DNA from: Candidatus Woesearchaeota archaeon
GTDB taxonomy: Archaea; Nanobdellota; Nanobdellia; Woesearchaeales; UBA9642
DNA: 53,360 nt
Direction of reading: 5' to 3'
NCBI GenBank assembly: GCA_016928115.1
Contig: JAFGLI010000010.1
Coordinates: 1 to 53,360 of the forward strand
Shown: positions 1-8,638 of the stretch, in pieces
Layout: each line of letters begins with the position of its first letter
Position numbering within the stretch: position 1 is the first letter of the stretch
Translations under genes and position numbers: made by a program
Notes under the pieces: generated by a model
Seen by the model: only the letters and a program-made list of their open reading frames with translations
The model's database searches: none
What the model was told of the DNA's origin: nothing

Positions 1-1
1 C

Positions 2-954
2 GTTTTAAATTTAATATAGTATTTTTGAAATATTATTGGGAGGTAAATAAAATGATAAGTCTGTTGTGTTTTAAATTTAATATAGTATTTTTGAAATCAA
101 TACACTGTACAAACAAAGGTGAATGGTATTTTGGTTTTAAATTTAATATAGTATTTTTGAAATCAAGGATGGGAGTTTAAGAAATGGTTTACAGGAAAGT
201 TTTAAATTTAATATAGTATTTTTGAAATAATCTTGATTCTAATGTATGCTCAAAAGCAAGATTGGTTTTAAATTTAATATAGTATTTTTGAAATAAGGAT
301 ACTCTTGTGATTGTCCTTTTGGAAGTCTCGTTTTAAATTTAATATAGTATTTTTGAAATCACTTTCGATAGTTATTATCATTTAATTCCATTAGGTTTTA
401 AATTTAATATAGTATTTTTGAAATAGTGTAACAAAGTTTCCTTCTTTTGGCAATATATCTAGTTTTAAATTTAATATAGTATTTTTGAAATGTTAAACCC
501 CGCCCAGTAGATTTGGGACGGAATTGGTTTTAAATTTAATATAGTATTTTTGAAATTTTCATTTTACAGATGGAGATAAAACTGATACTTGTGTTTTAAA
601 TTTAATATAGTATTTTTGAAATATGTTACAATTGGAGCAAGAAATCTAAGAGGAAGTAGTTTTAAATTTAATATAGTATTTTTGAAATAGTATAAACCAA
701 CTACTGCAGAAGAAGAAAATGAAGTTTTAAATTTAATATAGTATTTTTGAAATAATACATATAGGATATGAAATTTGGTTCAAAAGCATAGTTTTAAATT
801 TAATATAGTATTTTTGAAATAAGATTGTTCAAAATATGAAGGAAATAGAGAAGAAGTTTTAAATTTAATATAGTATTTTTGAAATCGCTATCAAGCCCAT
901 TACGGTATTGGATTTCTCCTCCCAGTTTTAAATTTAATATAGTATTTTTGAAAT
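2..954. CRISPR. CRISPR array, 15 repeats and 14 spacers, open at left edge
   Basis: Fifteen identical 30-nt repeats start at 2, 68, 134, 199, 265, 330, 395, 462, 527, 593, 659, 724, 791, 856 and 925. Each begins GTTTTAAATTT and ends TTTTTGAAAT; the unit has three G and no C. Spacers are 35-39 nt and all different; the last (886-924) is the longest at 39 nt. Base 1 is the end of another spacer, so the array continues to the left. The GAAAT 3' end resembles the GAAA(N) tail of many type I/III repeats, suggesting transcription left to right with the leader outside the window. On the right only 17 nt separate the array from a gene, leaving no room for a leader. No cas gene is visible, so the type cannot be assigned. 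Confidence 0.98.
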
Positions 955-971
955 ATTTTAAAATAAAAACC

Positions 972-1343
972 TCATTCCCTGCTAATAATCTTATCATTAT
1001 TATTAAAAGGCATATAATTACCCAATCTTGTTTTAACTATTTTATCTAATTGATAAATTTCCATAAGTTCAAGAACTTTTTCTTCTACTTCTCCATTTAA
1101 AACATCTTTCTTTATATCATCTAAAGTTTTAACTTTTCCAAAATAATATATTCCTGAATAATTTCTTCTTTCACCAAAAAGTTTCTCATCTCCAGTATCC
1201 GCAACAGTTCTGTCAAAAAACCTATAACCAAAACAATCTTTAGGTAAATTGATTTTGGAAGGATCTCTGTTTTTAACTTCAACAACTAATGTTTCACACA
1301 TCTGAGGTCCTGGCGATATATATTCAACACAATGTTTATCCAT
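972..1343 (-). CDS. hypothetical protein next to CRISPR array
   Basis: A 123-residue soluble protein with no family I recognise. It has no membrane segment. Two cysteines (C5, C16) lie near the N-terminus and aromatic residues cluster in the middle (GYRFF, YSGIYYFG). Its stop codon is 17 nt from the last CRISPR repeat and it reads toward the array. Nothing in it resembles a Cas protein, and adjacency alone is weak evidence for a CRISPR role. Start chosen as the first ATG; the 124 nt to the next gene hold both promoters. Confidence 0.7.
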   Translation of the reverse strand: MDKHCVEYISPGPQMCETLVVEVKNRDPSKINLPKDCFGYRFFDRTVADTGDEKLFGERRNYSGIYYFGKVKTLDDIKKDVLNGEVEEKVLELMEIYQLDKIVKTRLGNYMPFNNNDKIISRE

Positions 1344-1433
1344 TTTATTATAATAATATAAATATAGATTATATAAAAAATTTACTGAAAAATATTTCCA
1401 ATTCTATCGGAAGATCATAGGACAACCACGAGT

Positions 1434-1456
1434 AAAGATTATAAATAAAAATCTTT
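1434..1456 (+). promoter_or_regulatory. promoter with palindrome spanning TATA box
   Basis: Arms AAAGATT (1434-1440) and AATCTTT (1450-1456) flank a TATA-like TTATAAATA (1439-1447). The TATA centre lies about 26 nt before ATG 1468, so the mRNA is probably leaderless. A protein bound to the palindrome would block TBP. The HTH domain of the first gene is the obvious candidate for autorepression (inference). Confidence 0.5.
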
Positions 1457-1467
1457 TTTCTAAATAT

Positions 1468-2052
1468 ATGCTAAAACAATTAAAAAAACAAAATATTTAT
1501 ATACTATCTGATATTTATATCTATCAAATGATAGAAAAAACTACCACAAACAAAATATTAGAGTTTTTCTTTGATAATCCAACAACTGAATTTTATATAA
1601 GAGAGATATGCAGAAAAACCAATATTTCCATACCCTCAGTAATATCTGGTGTAAAAAAACTAAAGAAAAATAATATTTTAACCGTAAAAAAAACCAAGGC
1701 AATAAAACTAGTAAAAGCAAATATAGAAAACAAAAAATTCATAGAACTAAAAAGAATAAATAATCTTTTAAAACTACAGGATTCAGGATTTTTAGACTTT
1801 TTAAAAAATAATTTTAATGAAACAATTGTATTATTCGGCTCTTATTCAAAAGGAGAAGATACAGAAAGATCTGATATAGATATTGCAATAATAAACTCAG
1901 AATACAAAAACTTAGACTTAACTAAATTTGAAAAAAAATTAAACAGGAACATAAACTTACATTTTGTAGAATACAAAACTATGAAAGAAGATTTTTATAA
2001 TTCTTTATGCAACGGAATAGTTCTGAATGGGTATTTATCTAAAAATGGTTGA
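1468..2052 (+). CDS. HTH-nucleotidyltransferase (MNT), antitoxin-like
   Basis: 194 residues. Residues about 25-80 form a winged helix (FYIREICRKTNISIPSV as recognition region). Residues 119-190 are a minimal nucleotidyltransferase with G124-S125 in LFGSYSKG and the metal pair D136-x-D138 in SDIDIAI. In known MNT-HEPN modules such a protein neutralises a HEPN partner, in studied cases by AMPylation. The HTH fusion suggests it also represses its own operon. The next gene overlaps its end by 8 nt, as expected for a coupled pair. Start at 1468 fits the TATA box; M21 (1528) is an alternative. Confidence 0.85.
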   Translation: MLKQLKKQNIYILSDIYIYQMIEKTTTNKILEFFFDNPTTEFYIREICRKTNISIPSVISGVKKLKKNNILTVKKTKAIKLVKANIENKKFIELKRINNLLKLQDSGFLDFLKNNFNETIVLFGSYSKGEDTERSDIDIAIINSEYKNLDLTKFEKKLNRNINLHFVEYKTMKEDFYNSLCNGIVLNGYLSKNG

Positions 2053-2464
2053 TTTTAAATATTATTTAAACAGGAGGGATGTAAAAAAACAGGGAAAAGA
2101 CAGAAACCTCTCTAAATCATTGCTTAACTCAGCTTTAGAAAGATTAAAACATGCTCAAAACACAAAAGAAATCAAATCCGAAGCAAAATATATCATCGAA
2201 GACTGTTATGATGCTATTAGAGAAGCAGCTGATTCTGTTTTAATAAAAGAAGGCTTTAAGTCTTATTCACATAAAGCGACTTTCATTTTCTTAAAAGAAA
2301 ATAAAATCTTTAATGAAGAAGATTATATGAAAGCAGATAAACTAAGAGACATAAGAAACGGCATAAAGTATTATGCACAGGAAATATCTTTAAAACAAGC
2401 AATAGAAGCTAAAAAAACAGCAAATAAATTGATTAAAAAACTACATCAAAAAATAAAACAATAA
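2045..2464 (+). CDS. HEPN-domain protein paired with MNT
   Basis: 139 residues, all helical, with the HEPN layout: YIIEDCYDAIREAAD helix, then KLRDIRNGIKYY near residue 108. The canonical RNase motif R-x4-6-H is not intact: a tyrosine (RNGIKYY) stands where HepT-type toxins carry histidine. It may therefore be a non-nuclease HEPN of the PF05168 kind, or catalytically dead. ATG 2045 overlaps the previous stop (ATGGTTGA) and is preferred over ATG 2027, which only adds residues read in another frame by the upstream gene. Toxin role is inference. Confidence 0.8.
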   Translation: MVDFKYYLNRRDVKKQGKDRNLSKSLLNSALERLKHAQNTKEIKSEAKYIIEDCYDAIREAADSVLIKEGFKSYSHKATFIFLKENKIFNEEDYMKADKLRDIRNGIKYYAQEISLKQAIEAKKTANKLIKKLHQKIKQ

Positions 2465-2468
2465 AAAA

Positions 2469-3617
2469 TCAAATCAGCCTTTCTAAAGACTTCTTGCCAA
2501 AAGCACAGGGGCTTCCCCTGCACTCAATATTAGGAAATGTGCATCTTGGGCCATTAGCATAATCAACTAATTCATTATACACCGCTTCATTGTTGTCCTT
2601 TGCTGCTTTAATGTATTCATCTAAAGTCTTCTTGGTCTGGTCCATTATTTCCCATTGTGCATGCCCGCACAGCCTCTCATGCATCTTGGTTATGAAATCC
2701 GCATACTTTCCGGACTCATGGATATTTATCAGCATACCCTGCGGATAATCATAATCTGCAACAGAACACATATCTTTATTCCATTCTTCAGTAATTTTTT
2801 CATCTCCATTAAAAATCTCAGGCATAAAAAAACCCTGCAGTTCATCATCTCCGATAAGCCTCATTTCATAAGATATAGTCCTGTGCCTGTGCAGTTGTGC
2901 AAGGCAGGCAAAAGAAACATTATAATTAGTTGAATAATTCTCCCCAAACTCCTCTTTAAAGTCTTTTCTTTTGGCAAAAAAACTAAGATGCCTGTCATTC
3001 CTGCTCCTGAGATTATCAACATAAAATGATTTTAGAATTTCATTGAACTCTGACATAAAATCCTTAACTCCTTCATAAAACTTTGAATTTTCCACAGAAT
3101 TCTCAATAAACTCTTCAAAATAATGCATAATATAATTAAGCTGCCTGAAAGATAAAGTATGAACCATCTTGGTTGGTGTGAAAACAGAAGTCATATACCT
3201 TGCATTCTCCTGGGCAAGTTTCTTAATCTTTAGTTCATCCAGTTTTTTTCCATATTTCGCGCCTATTTTTTTCTCCAGTATCGTCATCCATTTATTATAC
3301 AACTCTTTCTGATGGAGTACCGGCTCCATCTGTGTATATCTTGCAGATTTCTCAGAAGTTGTATAATCTCTTTCATTATTAAGAATCATTGCTCCTATTT
3401 TAGGGATTCCGTCAATATAAAAATTAAGGTGGACATGGTCGTAAACACTATGATGTCCGCTCTTCAAAGTTCCTTCTATCAGCTTCTTTTTATCTTCTTT
3501 AACCAAAGTGTCAAAGTCCTTCTCAGAATAACAAACTCTTGCTGCTGCAGCAGAAAAATCCAGGATATCTTTTTTCTCTGTTAGATTATTTGTAGACCCT
3601 TCTAATTTAATTTTCAT
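2469..3617 (-). CDS. thyX: FAD-dependent thymidylate synthase ThyX, tandem-domain
   Basis: 382 residues, against roughly 220-250 for ordinary ThyX. ThyX methylates dUMP to dTMP using methylene-tetrahydrofolate, NADPH and FAD. Two ThyX-like halves are visible: the first has GHHSVYDHVHLNF and the dUMP-binding type SEKSARYTQM, but no RHR. The second has LHRHRTISYEMR. A full set of motifs thus appears only when both halves are combined. ATG 3617 is preferred over an ATG 36 nt upstream: it follows an AAGTGATAAA ribosome-site-like stretch and sits about 27 nt after a TATATATAAA box (3641-3650). It ends 4 nt from the convergent HEPN gene. Confidence 0.9.
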   Translation of the reverse strand: MKIKLEGSTNNLTEKKDILDFSAAAARVCYSEKDFDTLVKEDKKKLIEGTLKSGHHSVYDHVHLNFYIDGIPKIGAMILNNERDYTTSEKSARYTQMEPVLHQKELYNKWMTILEKKIGAKYGKKLDELKIKKLAQENARYMTSVFTPTKMVHTLSFRQLNYIMHYFEEFIENSVENSKFYEGVKDFMSEFNEILKSFYVDNLRSRNDRHLSFFAKRKDFKEEFGENYSTNYNVSFACLAQLHRHRTISYEMRLIGDDELQGFFMPEIFNGDEKITEEWNKDMCSVADYDYPQGMLINIHESGKYADFITKMHERLCGHAQWEIMDQTKKTLDEYIKAAKDNNEAVYNELVDYANGPRCTFPNIECRGSPCAFGKKSLERLI

Positions 3618-3671
3618 TTTATCACTTTTTAATAAATAATTATATATAAACATTTCTATTAACTGAAAAAT

Positions 3672-4874
3672 TTATAATAAAAAATAAAACAACACAGGCA
3701 ACAACAAACAACCCATTGAATGTATTCTTCTGGTTTTTATTAATGCAGGCAGCATTCCTATGAATGAAGAAACTGTTAAAACAATTAAACCTTGTAAGCC
3801 TGTAAGAAAAATAACCAATAATATAATCAAGGATATTACAAAAACAGTTATTTTCTGATAATTCATTTTATTCAGTAAAGAAGTAAATCTTTTTCCTATG
3901 AATAATGTTAAAAACACTCCGACAGAGCCTGCTATAACAACAGAAGACAACATGATCATTAAAAAAGAGATATTTAATTCGGGCAGTAATTCCTGAACTG
4001 TAATCACAGCACCGTTTCTTGCCTTATCCAGAACCCAGAAAGTAACCAATGAAAAAATAAAATTAAATGTATTGATTGAACCAATTAAAACCATAAAGCC
4101 GTGGTCTTTCAGATTCCTGGTTATCTGCATGGCCAATAAGGCAGCAATCCCCGAGCCTATTCCTGGAAAGACAGCTGTAAGAAAACCTGAAAATGATCCT
4201 GAAGACAAAGCCTGAACTGTCCTTTTCTTATCCAGCTCTATTTTATCACTGAACTTCTGCTCGGGAATCTTCTCTTTCCTGTTAAGGCTTATTGCCAAAG
4301 TAGAAATTCCAAACAATCCTGAAAGCATAGGAAACAAGGGATTGGTTAAAGAAGGCAGATTAAAGACAATTATTCCCAGAACACCCGACAATGAAAAAAT
4401 AAACAAAGCCCATAATTTTTTTCTGTCCTGAATTAGCATAAACAAGACAACCATTATAAGCAAAAAGCCAATATAATTCTCAATTAAAGGATAAACATGC
4501 CTCACAATAAGAATGCCCGGAAAAAACAATACTATTGAAAACAGCAAAGCACCATAAGAGCCGATCAGGGTTAATTTCAAAGCCATCATCCCATTACCCT
4601 GCAAGACATACCTATGCCCGGGCAAAACCCCCAGGGCCTGTGCCTCATCAGGAGCACCCAGAAAAATAGAGGGAATGGAATCAAGAAATGTATGGGTTAC
4701 TGCCATTGAAACTATAAAAATAACCACAGATATCAAAGGAAACCTCAATAACAAAACAGAAGAATAACTCAAAACCAGGACAGATATTAAATTAATGTGT
4801 ATTCCTGGGATTAAGCCTGTAAATATACCTATAATTATACCAAGCACTATTGATGATATTATTACCAAAAACAT
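3672..4874 (-). CDS. TctA-like permease (DUF112 family)
   Basis: 400-residue polytopic membrane protein with about ten hydrophobic segments. The N-terminus GIIIGIFTGLIPGIHIN is the glycine-rich signature of the TctA/DUF112 family, whose bacterial members are the large subunit of tripartite tricarboxylate transporters. A related stretch (GSFSGFLTAVFPGIGSG) recurs near residue 230, in line with the internal duplication of the family. No TctB or TctC-like gene is adjacent, as usual for archaeal members, so the substrate is unknown. Upstream 4875-5022 holds divergent promoters. Confidence 0.8.
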   Translation of the reverse strand: MFLVIISSIVLGIIIGIFTGLIPGIHINLISVLVLSYSSVLLLRFPLISVVIFIVSMAVTHTFLDSIPSIFLGAPDEAQALGVLPGHRYVLQGNGMMALKLTLIGSYGALLFSIVLFFPGILIVRHVYPLIENYIGFLLIMVVLFMLIQDRKKLWALFIFSLSGVLGIIVFNLPSLTNPLFPMLSGLFGISTLAISLNRKEKIPEQKFSDKIELDKKRTVQALSSGSFSGFLTAVFPGIGSGIAALLAMQITRNLKDHGFMVLIGSINTFNFIFSLVTFWVLDKARNGAVITVQELLPELNISFLMIMLSSVVIAGSVGVFLTLFIGKRFTSLLNKMNYQKITVFVISLIILLVIFLTGLQGLIVLTVSSFIGMLPALIKTRRIHSMGCLLLPVLFYFLL

Positions 4875-5022
4875 ATTTTATTGTTTTCATAAGTTTAAAT
4901 AAGGATTTCCCTGAAAAAACCAGAAGATTTTCAATAGGACTGAATATTATTTAATCTATTAAATAGTAGTAAAAAAAGAAATATTTATAAATAACATTCA
5001 TTTACTGGTTTTTATATTTACA

Positions 5023-5973
5023 TTGGGGGTAGTTAAAACGGGATATATTGATTTTGCATTAAATGTTATAAAAGAGATAAGTTCTACTGAGCCTGTTTTA
5101 TTTCAAAGAGATGGTTCATTATATGTTGCTTCTGAAAAAGGATTTGGCCAAATTACATATGTTTTACATACACTACCTGAAAATGTAGAGAAAAGAAGAC
5201 AACCGCTGGAGATTGCAGAATCAGAAAATGCTATTCACAGATGGTATAAGGACGGATACCATGAAAAACCTGCTTTTAAGAAAAGCGAGAAACCTTATTT
5301 AGAGAAAATCTGTTGTGGTCCGGATGGCAAATCATTTTCTCTTGAGGAAATTACTAAAAACGCCCAAGAATTAGCAAAATTAAAAGATGATGGAAAGATC
5401 CGTATGGTACTAAAAGGTAATTGTTACCGAGCTCACAAGTATGGATATTACGGCAAATATGTTACAAAGTTTTCGGCTAGAGCAGCAAGAGTAATGGATA
5501 AAAAAAAATATTTGGGGATTATTAGAGATAAAGAAAAAAAAATCCTTAATAAGCTAGAGGAGTATTATAATATTCCTGATTGTGTTATTCTCACTCCATA
5601 TATAATGGTTAGTGTACCAAGAGGAGGACTTTTAAATATATCTGGAACTCTTAATAACCTTAATTCCTGGACAAAAACATCAAGACTAGAGCCATATTAT
5701 GGCAGGGGGAGTATTTTACGTTCTCGTAAAGTAAACATTTACACTGAATCTCCTTTTGGGGTTAATGCTTATTTAAACACACAATTTTTCAATGCCTCTA
5801 ATACTCAAACATTTGAGAAAAAAAGCCAAGATATTATGGAGAGGACTGAAAAAGAATTATCTGTTGTAAAATCAAATCTGGATTTAATAAGTGAATATGT
5901 TGAAAGGCTTAATAAAACACATAATAACTTATGTGCCAAACATATTAAATATAAAAAAGAACATTGGAACTAA
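5023..5973 (+). CDS. hypothetical protein, uncertain non-AUG start
   Basis: About 316 residues, soluble, unrecognised. It has a lysine-rich middle, a GKNCYRAHKYGYYGKY-like basic aromatic patch near residue 130, and a C-terminal coiled-coil-like stretch (260-305). There is no ATG near the start. TTG 5023 is the only standard-type start, but the GGGGG right after it looks like a ribosome site itself, which would point to ACG 5038 after AGTTAAA. A TATA box (TTTATAAATA, about 4984-4993) supports transcription starting near 5013. Function unknown. Confidence 0.7.
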   Translation: MGVVKTGYIDFALNVIKEISSTEPVLFQRDGSLYVASEKGFGQITYVLHTLPENVEKRRQPLEIAESENAIHRWYKDGYHEKPAFKKSEKPYLEKICCGPDGKSFSLEEITKNAQELAKLKDDGKIRMVLKGNCYRAHKYGYYGKYVTKFSARAARVMDKKKYLGIIRDKEKKILNKLEEYYNIPDCVILTPYIMVSVPRGGLLNISGTLNNLNSWTKTSRLEPYYGRGSILRSRKVNIYTESPFGVNAYLNTQFFNASNTQTFEKKSQDIMERTEKELSVVKSNLDLISEYVERLNKTHNNLCAKHIKYKKEHWN

Positions 5974-6063
5974 ATTATAAATCCTTTTTTTCTTTAACAA
6001 ACCCAATTTTTCACAAACAGATAGATTTTAATATAAGATTATTAATATATTCAGGATTTTACA

Positions 6064-6960
6064 ATGAAACGAAAAATACAAAACCAGATTGAATTCAAGG
6101 ATATGTTCAAAAGGATAAACAACAGGAACCTTATAAGGTGGATGGACAATCTTACCTTTTTCAAGATTCTTATTATATTAACAATAGTTATAATTATTTT
6201 CGGCGTTACTTATATAATATTCAGCAACAACAGTTCTTTCCTACTGAATAACCAGGAAGGCAAGCATGTTTCAGGAATAAAAGACTCTATTTACTTCAGC
6301 TTTGTAGCTGCAACAACAACGGGCTTCGGGGATATAATACCTATGGGCATGTTCAAGTTCATAGCAATAATCGAGGTCATTTTCGGGCTTTTGCTTATTG
6401 CTTTTGTAACATCAAAGCTTGTTTCAATAAAGCAGGATGTCATACTTAGCGAGGTCTATGAGCTGTCATTCAATGAAAAAATAAACAGGATAAGGTCATC
6501 TTTATTGCTGTTCAGGCAGAATATTGACCGGATAATGGGCAAGATAGAGGAAAACTCAATTAAAAAGAGGGAAATCAACAATATCCATATCCATATCTCA
6601 TCACTTGAAGATGTCATAAGCGACCTGATACATATTATTGTCAAGCAGAAAAGGGATAAAAGCAGCACTTATTTCATAAAATCCATTGATTCAGTAAATA
6701 CTGAGCTTATCCTGAATAGCATAATTACCTCTTTTGAGAAATTATATGACCTGATATTCCTCATGGCCCAGAACAAGACAGAGTGGAAAACTGACATTAA
6801 CATTCTTATACTGAATAAATGCCTGAATATGAATGAAACCCTTTTTAACCAGTTAATATCCTCTAATATCATCATAAAGGAAAAACTAAATGACATCATA
6901 TCACAGAAAAACAAGATTGTAAGTCTCATTAAGAGTGAAATTGAGCAAAAGCAGAACTGA
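6064..6960 (+). CDS. two-TM potassium channel with long helical C-terminus
   Basis: 298 residues. TM1 spans about 33-54, the pore helix 76-86, the K+ selectivity filter TTGFGD sits at 85-90 and TM2 spans about 97-119. This is the Ion_trans_2 (KcsA/MthK-like) fold, expected to be a tetramer in the cytoplasmic membrane. Residues 120-298 are helical and charged with coiled-coil character; there is no RCK Rossmann motif, so gating is not by a standard RCK ring. It is a lone gene with its own TATA region just upstream. Confidence 0.88.
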   Translation: MKRKIQNQIEFKDMFKRINNRNLIRWMDNLTFFKILIILTIVIIIFGVTYIIFSNNSSFLLNNQEGKHVSGIKDSIYFSFVAATTTGFGDIIPMGMFKFIAIIEVIFGLLLIAFVTSKLVSIKQDVILSEVYELSFNEKINRIRSSLLLFRQNIDRIMGKIEENSIKKREINNIHIHISSLEDVISDLIHIIVKQKRDKSSTYFIKSIDSVNTELILNSIITSFEKLYDLIFLMAQNKTEWKTDINILILNKCLNMNETLFNQLISSNIIIKEKLNDIISQKNKIVSLIKSEIEQKQN

Positions 6961-7022
6961 AACTGTTCCCAGGACAACAAATAATTGCAAATATTTAAAT
7001 AATAATTTATTCTTACCGTATA

Positions 7023-7577
7023 ATGACAAAAACAGAAGAACATTATCTTTATAAAAAAACATTGGAAAAATATTTTGATTTAAATAAATACAAAATCAAA
7101 GAAAACCCTTCTATTTTGAATATAGGCTGTGGCAAAGGATGGGATATGAAAGCCCAGAAAGAACATTTAAAAGCAAAAACAATTCTCGGAATTGATGATA
7201 ACATAAAATCAATAGAAAAAGCAAAAAAATCATTTTCTAAAAAAGAAGAATTTCATTTTGAAACAGAAAATGCCTTATTTCTAAATTATTTTATAATGAT
7301 GGACTTTGACATAATATTCTGCTCTCATCCCGAAGTCTGGCATAGAAATAATGTATGGAAAGAAATATTTGAAAAAGCATCTCTAAAACTAAAAGAAAAT
7401 GGTTATATGATTTCCACTTTTTATACTGAGAAAGAAATGAATATCACAAAAGAAATTTTAGAAGGATTAGACTATGAAATAAAAACTGCTGAGAAAAACC
7501 CTTATTCTGTAAAAATACCTGGATACAAATTTAAAAGGCACGACTATATTTTAGTAGCAGAAAAGAATCAAATATAA
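7023..7577 (+). CDS. class I SAM-dependent methyltransferase
   Basis: 184 residues. Motif I ILNIGCGKGWDM (about 33-44) binds S-adenosylmethionine, followed by the acidic strand end ILGIDDN. DIIFCSHPEVWHRNNVW fills the motif IV region, followed by LKENGYMIS. The substrate cannot be read from the sequence. It may act on a small molecule or RNA. A TATA-like ATTTAAATAATAA precedes the ATG. It converges on the next gene. Confidence 0.8.
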   Translation: MTKTEEHYLYKKTLEKYFDLNKYKIKENPSILNIGCGKGWDMKAQKEHLKAKTILGIDDNIKSIEKAKKSFSKKEEFHFETENALFLNYFIMMDFDIIFCSHPEVWHRNNVWKEIFEKASLKLKENGYMISTFYTEKEMNITKEILEGLDYEIKTAEKNPYSVKIPGYKFKRHDYILVAEKNQI

Positions 7578-7625
7578 ACTCCAACTTCTTCTGATAAATT
7601 TTTCTTTTGAAGTTTTATTGATGAA

Positions 7626-8147
7626 TCATGAATTTTTTTTATGATTAGATTTTATCTCAAAATAATTCTTAAATTCTTCATGACAAATATAGTTTTCATC
7701 ATATTTATATTCAGAAGCCTCTCTGGGTTCATAAAAAACCAAATAAGCTAATAGATGGTCATTTTTTATTTCTATCATATTTCTATGATTTTTAAAATCC
7801 CATATCAAATGCGGATTTTTGCTTGAAGGCTTAAAGTCGGGAAATGGATTATGTTCATTATCAATAAGTTTAATCTCATTTGAACCATTTGAATTGAGGT
7901 CATAAGAAGATTTAAAACCATATTTTTTTTCTAAACCATAGATAAAATCCTCAAGTCTGGATTTTGTTTCTGGATTATCTATAATATTCATTCCAAGAGC
8001 AAGCTCAACTTCCATTTGACTAAATGACTTAACATCTTCGCATACTTTAACATAAGCAGGAATCTGCTTAAATAAGAAAGCACTATAAAATACATTAAAA
8101 TCCTCTAAACTGGTATTTATTTTCTTAAAAAACTCTCCAGGCCCCAT
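7626..8147 (-). CDS. hypothetical protein
   Basis: 173 residues, soluble, unrecognised. The N-terminus MGPGEFFKKINTSLEDFNVFY is helical; the C-terminal half is acidic and rich in aromatic residues and histidine (LIWDFKNHRNMIEIKNDHL, YICHEEF). It forms a minus-strand pair with the OB-fold gene upstream, 32 nt away. Confidence 0.65.
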   Translation of the reverse strand: MGPGEFFKKINTSLEDFNVFYSAFLFKQIPAYVKVCEDVKSFSQMEVELALGMNIIDNPETKSRLEDFIYGLEKKYGFKSSYDLNSNGSNEIKLIDNEHNPFPDFKPSSKNPHLIWDFKNHRNMIEIKNDHLLAYLVFYEPREASEYKYDENYICHEEFKNYFEIKSNHKKNS

Positions 8148-8179
8148 TATACTAAAAAATAAACAAAAAATATTTAAAA

Positions 8180-8518
8180 CTATCGGTTTTGTCTTATCTC
8201 GTCTATAATTATTTCTTTTTCTCCATTATATTCATCCACTGTACCCGTAATCTCAGCAAAGGTATTTTCTTTTAAACTAATATTGTCAAATATAATTCCT
8301 GTTATGGTGCATTCCTGAGATATCTCAATAAAGGTAGTTTCTCCAATATTGCTAACCTTCACTATTCTTCCCTGAATCCTTACTTTTTCATCTATCTTAT
8401 CATCAATCTCATTTATATTAACCAATTCTATTTCAGAAAAATGTAAAATCAAAAACAAGACTATTATTCCGATTAAAGAACTAAATAATGCTATTTTCAA
8501 TAATATATTATCATCCAT
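8180..8518 (-). CDS. membrane-anchored OB-fold protein
   Basis: 112 residues. One transmembrane segment at about 7-26 (IALFSSLIGIIVLFLILHF) precedes a five-strand OB-like domain (40-110: KVRIQGRIVKVSN, TFIEISQECTITGIIF, FAEITGTVDEYNGEKEIIID), similar to small archaeal OB-fold nucleic-acid-binding domains. It probably sits in the membrane with the OB fold on one face. Ligand unknown. A short promoter separates it from the divergent MNT gene. Confidence 0.7.
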   Translation of the reverse strand: MDDNILLKIALFSSLIGIIVLFLILHFSEIELVNINEIDDKIDEKVRIQGRIVKVSNIGETTFIEISQECTITGIIFDNISLKENTFAEITGTVDEYNGEKEIIIDEIRQNR

Positions 8519-8609
8519 AATAAAAAAATAAAATTATAATTAATAAAATTTAAACAGAAAAAAACGGAAATTTTACAATTATAGAACATATTATAAAAAG
8601 AAAAGATTT

Positions 8610-8636
8610 ATAAGTAATAAAATACTTATATAAGTA
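8610..8636 (+). promoter_or_regulatory. promoter/operator with three ATAAGTA half-sites
   Basis: ATAAGTA at 8610-8616 and 8630-8636 and its inverse TACTTAT at 8623-8629 form nested palindromes; ACTTATATAAGT (8624-8635) is a perfect 12-mer. They overlap the TATA-like TTTATAAGTA and the expected start of the mRNA, just before ATG 8639. The HTH domain of the gene is a likely ligand. Confidence 0.5.
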
Positions 8637-8638
8637 AA

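Noticed and set aside
800-997. Open frame on the minus strand across CRISPR repeats
   Set aside because: It reads repeat units (KNTILNLK repeated) and has no independent support.
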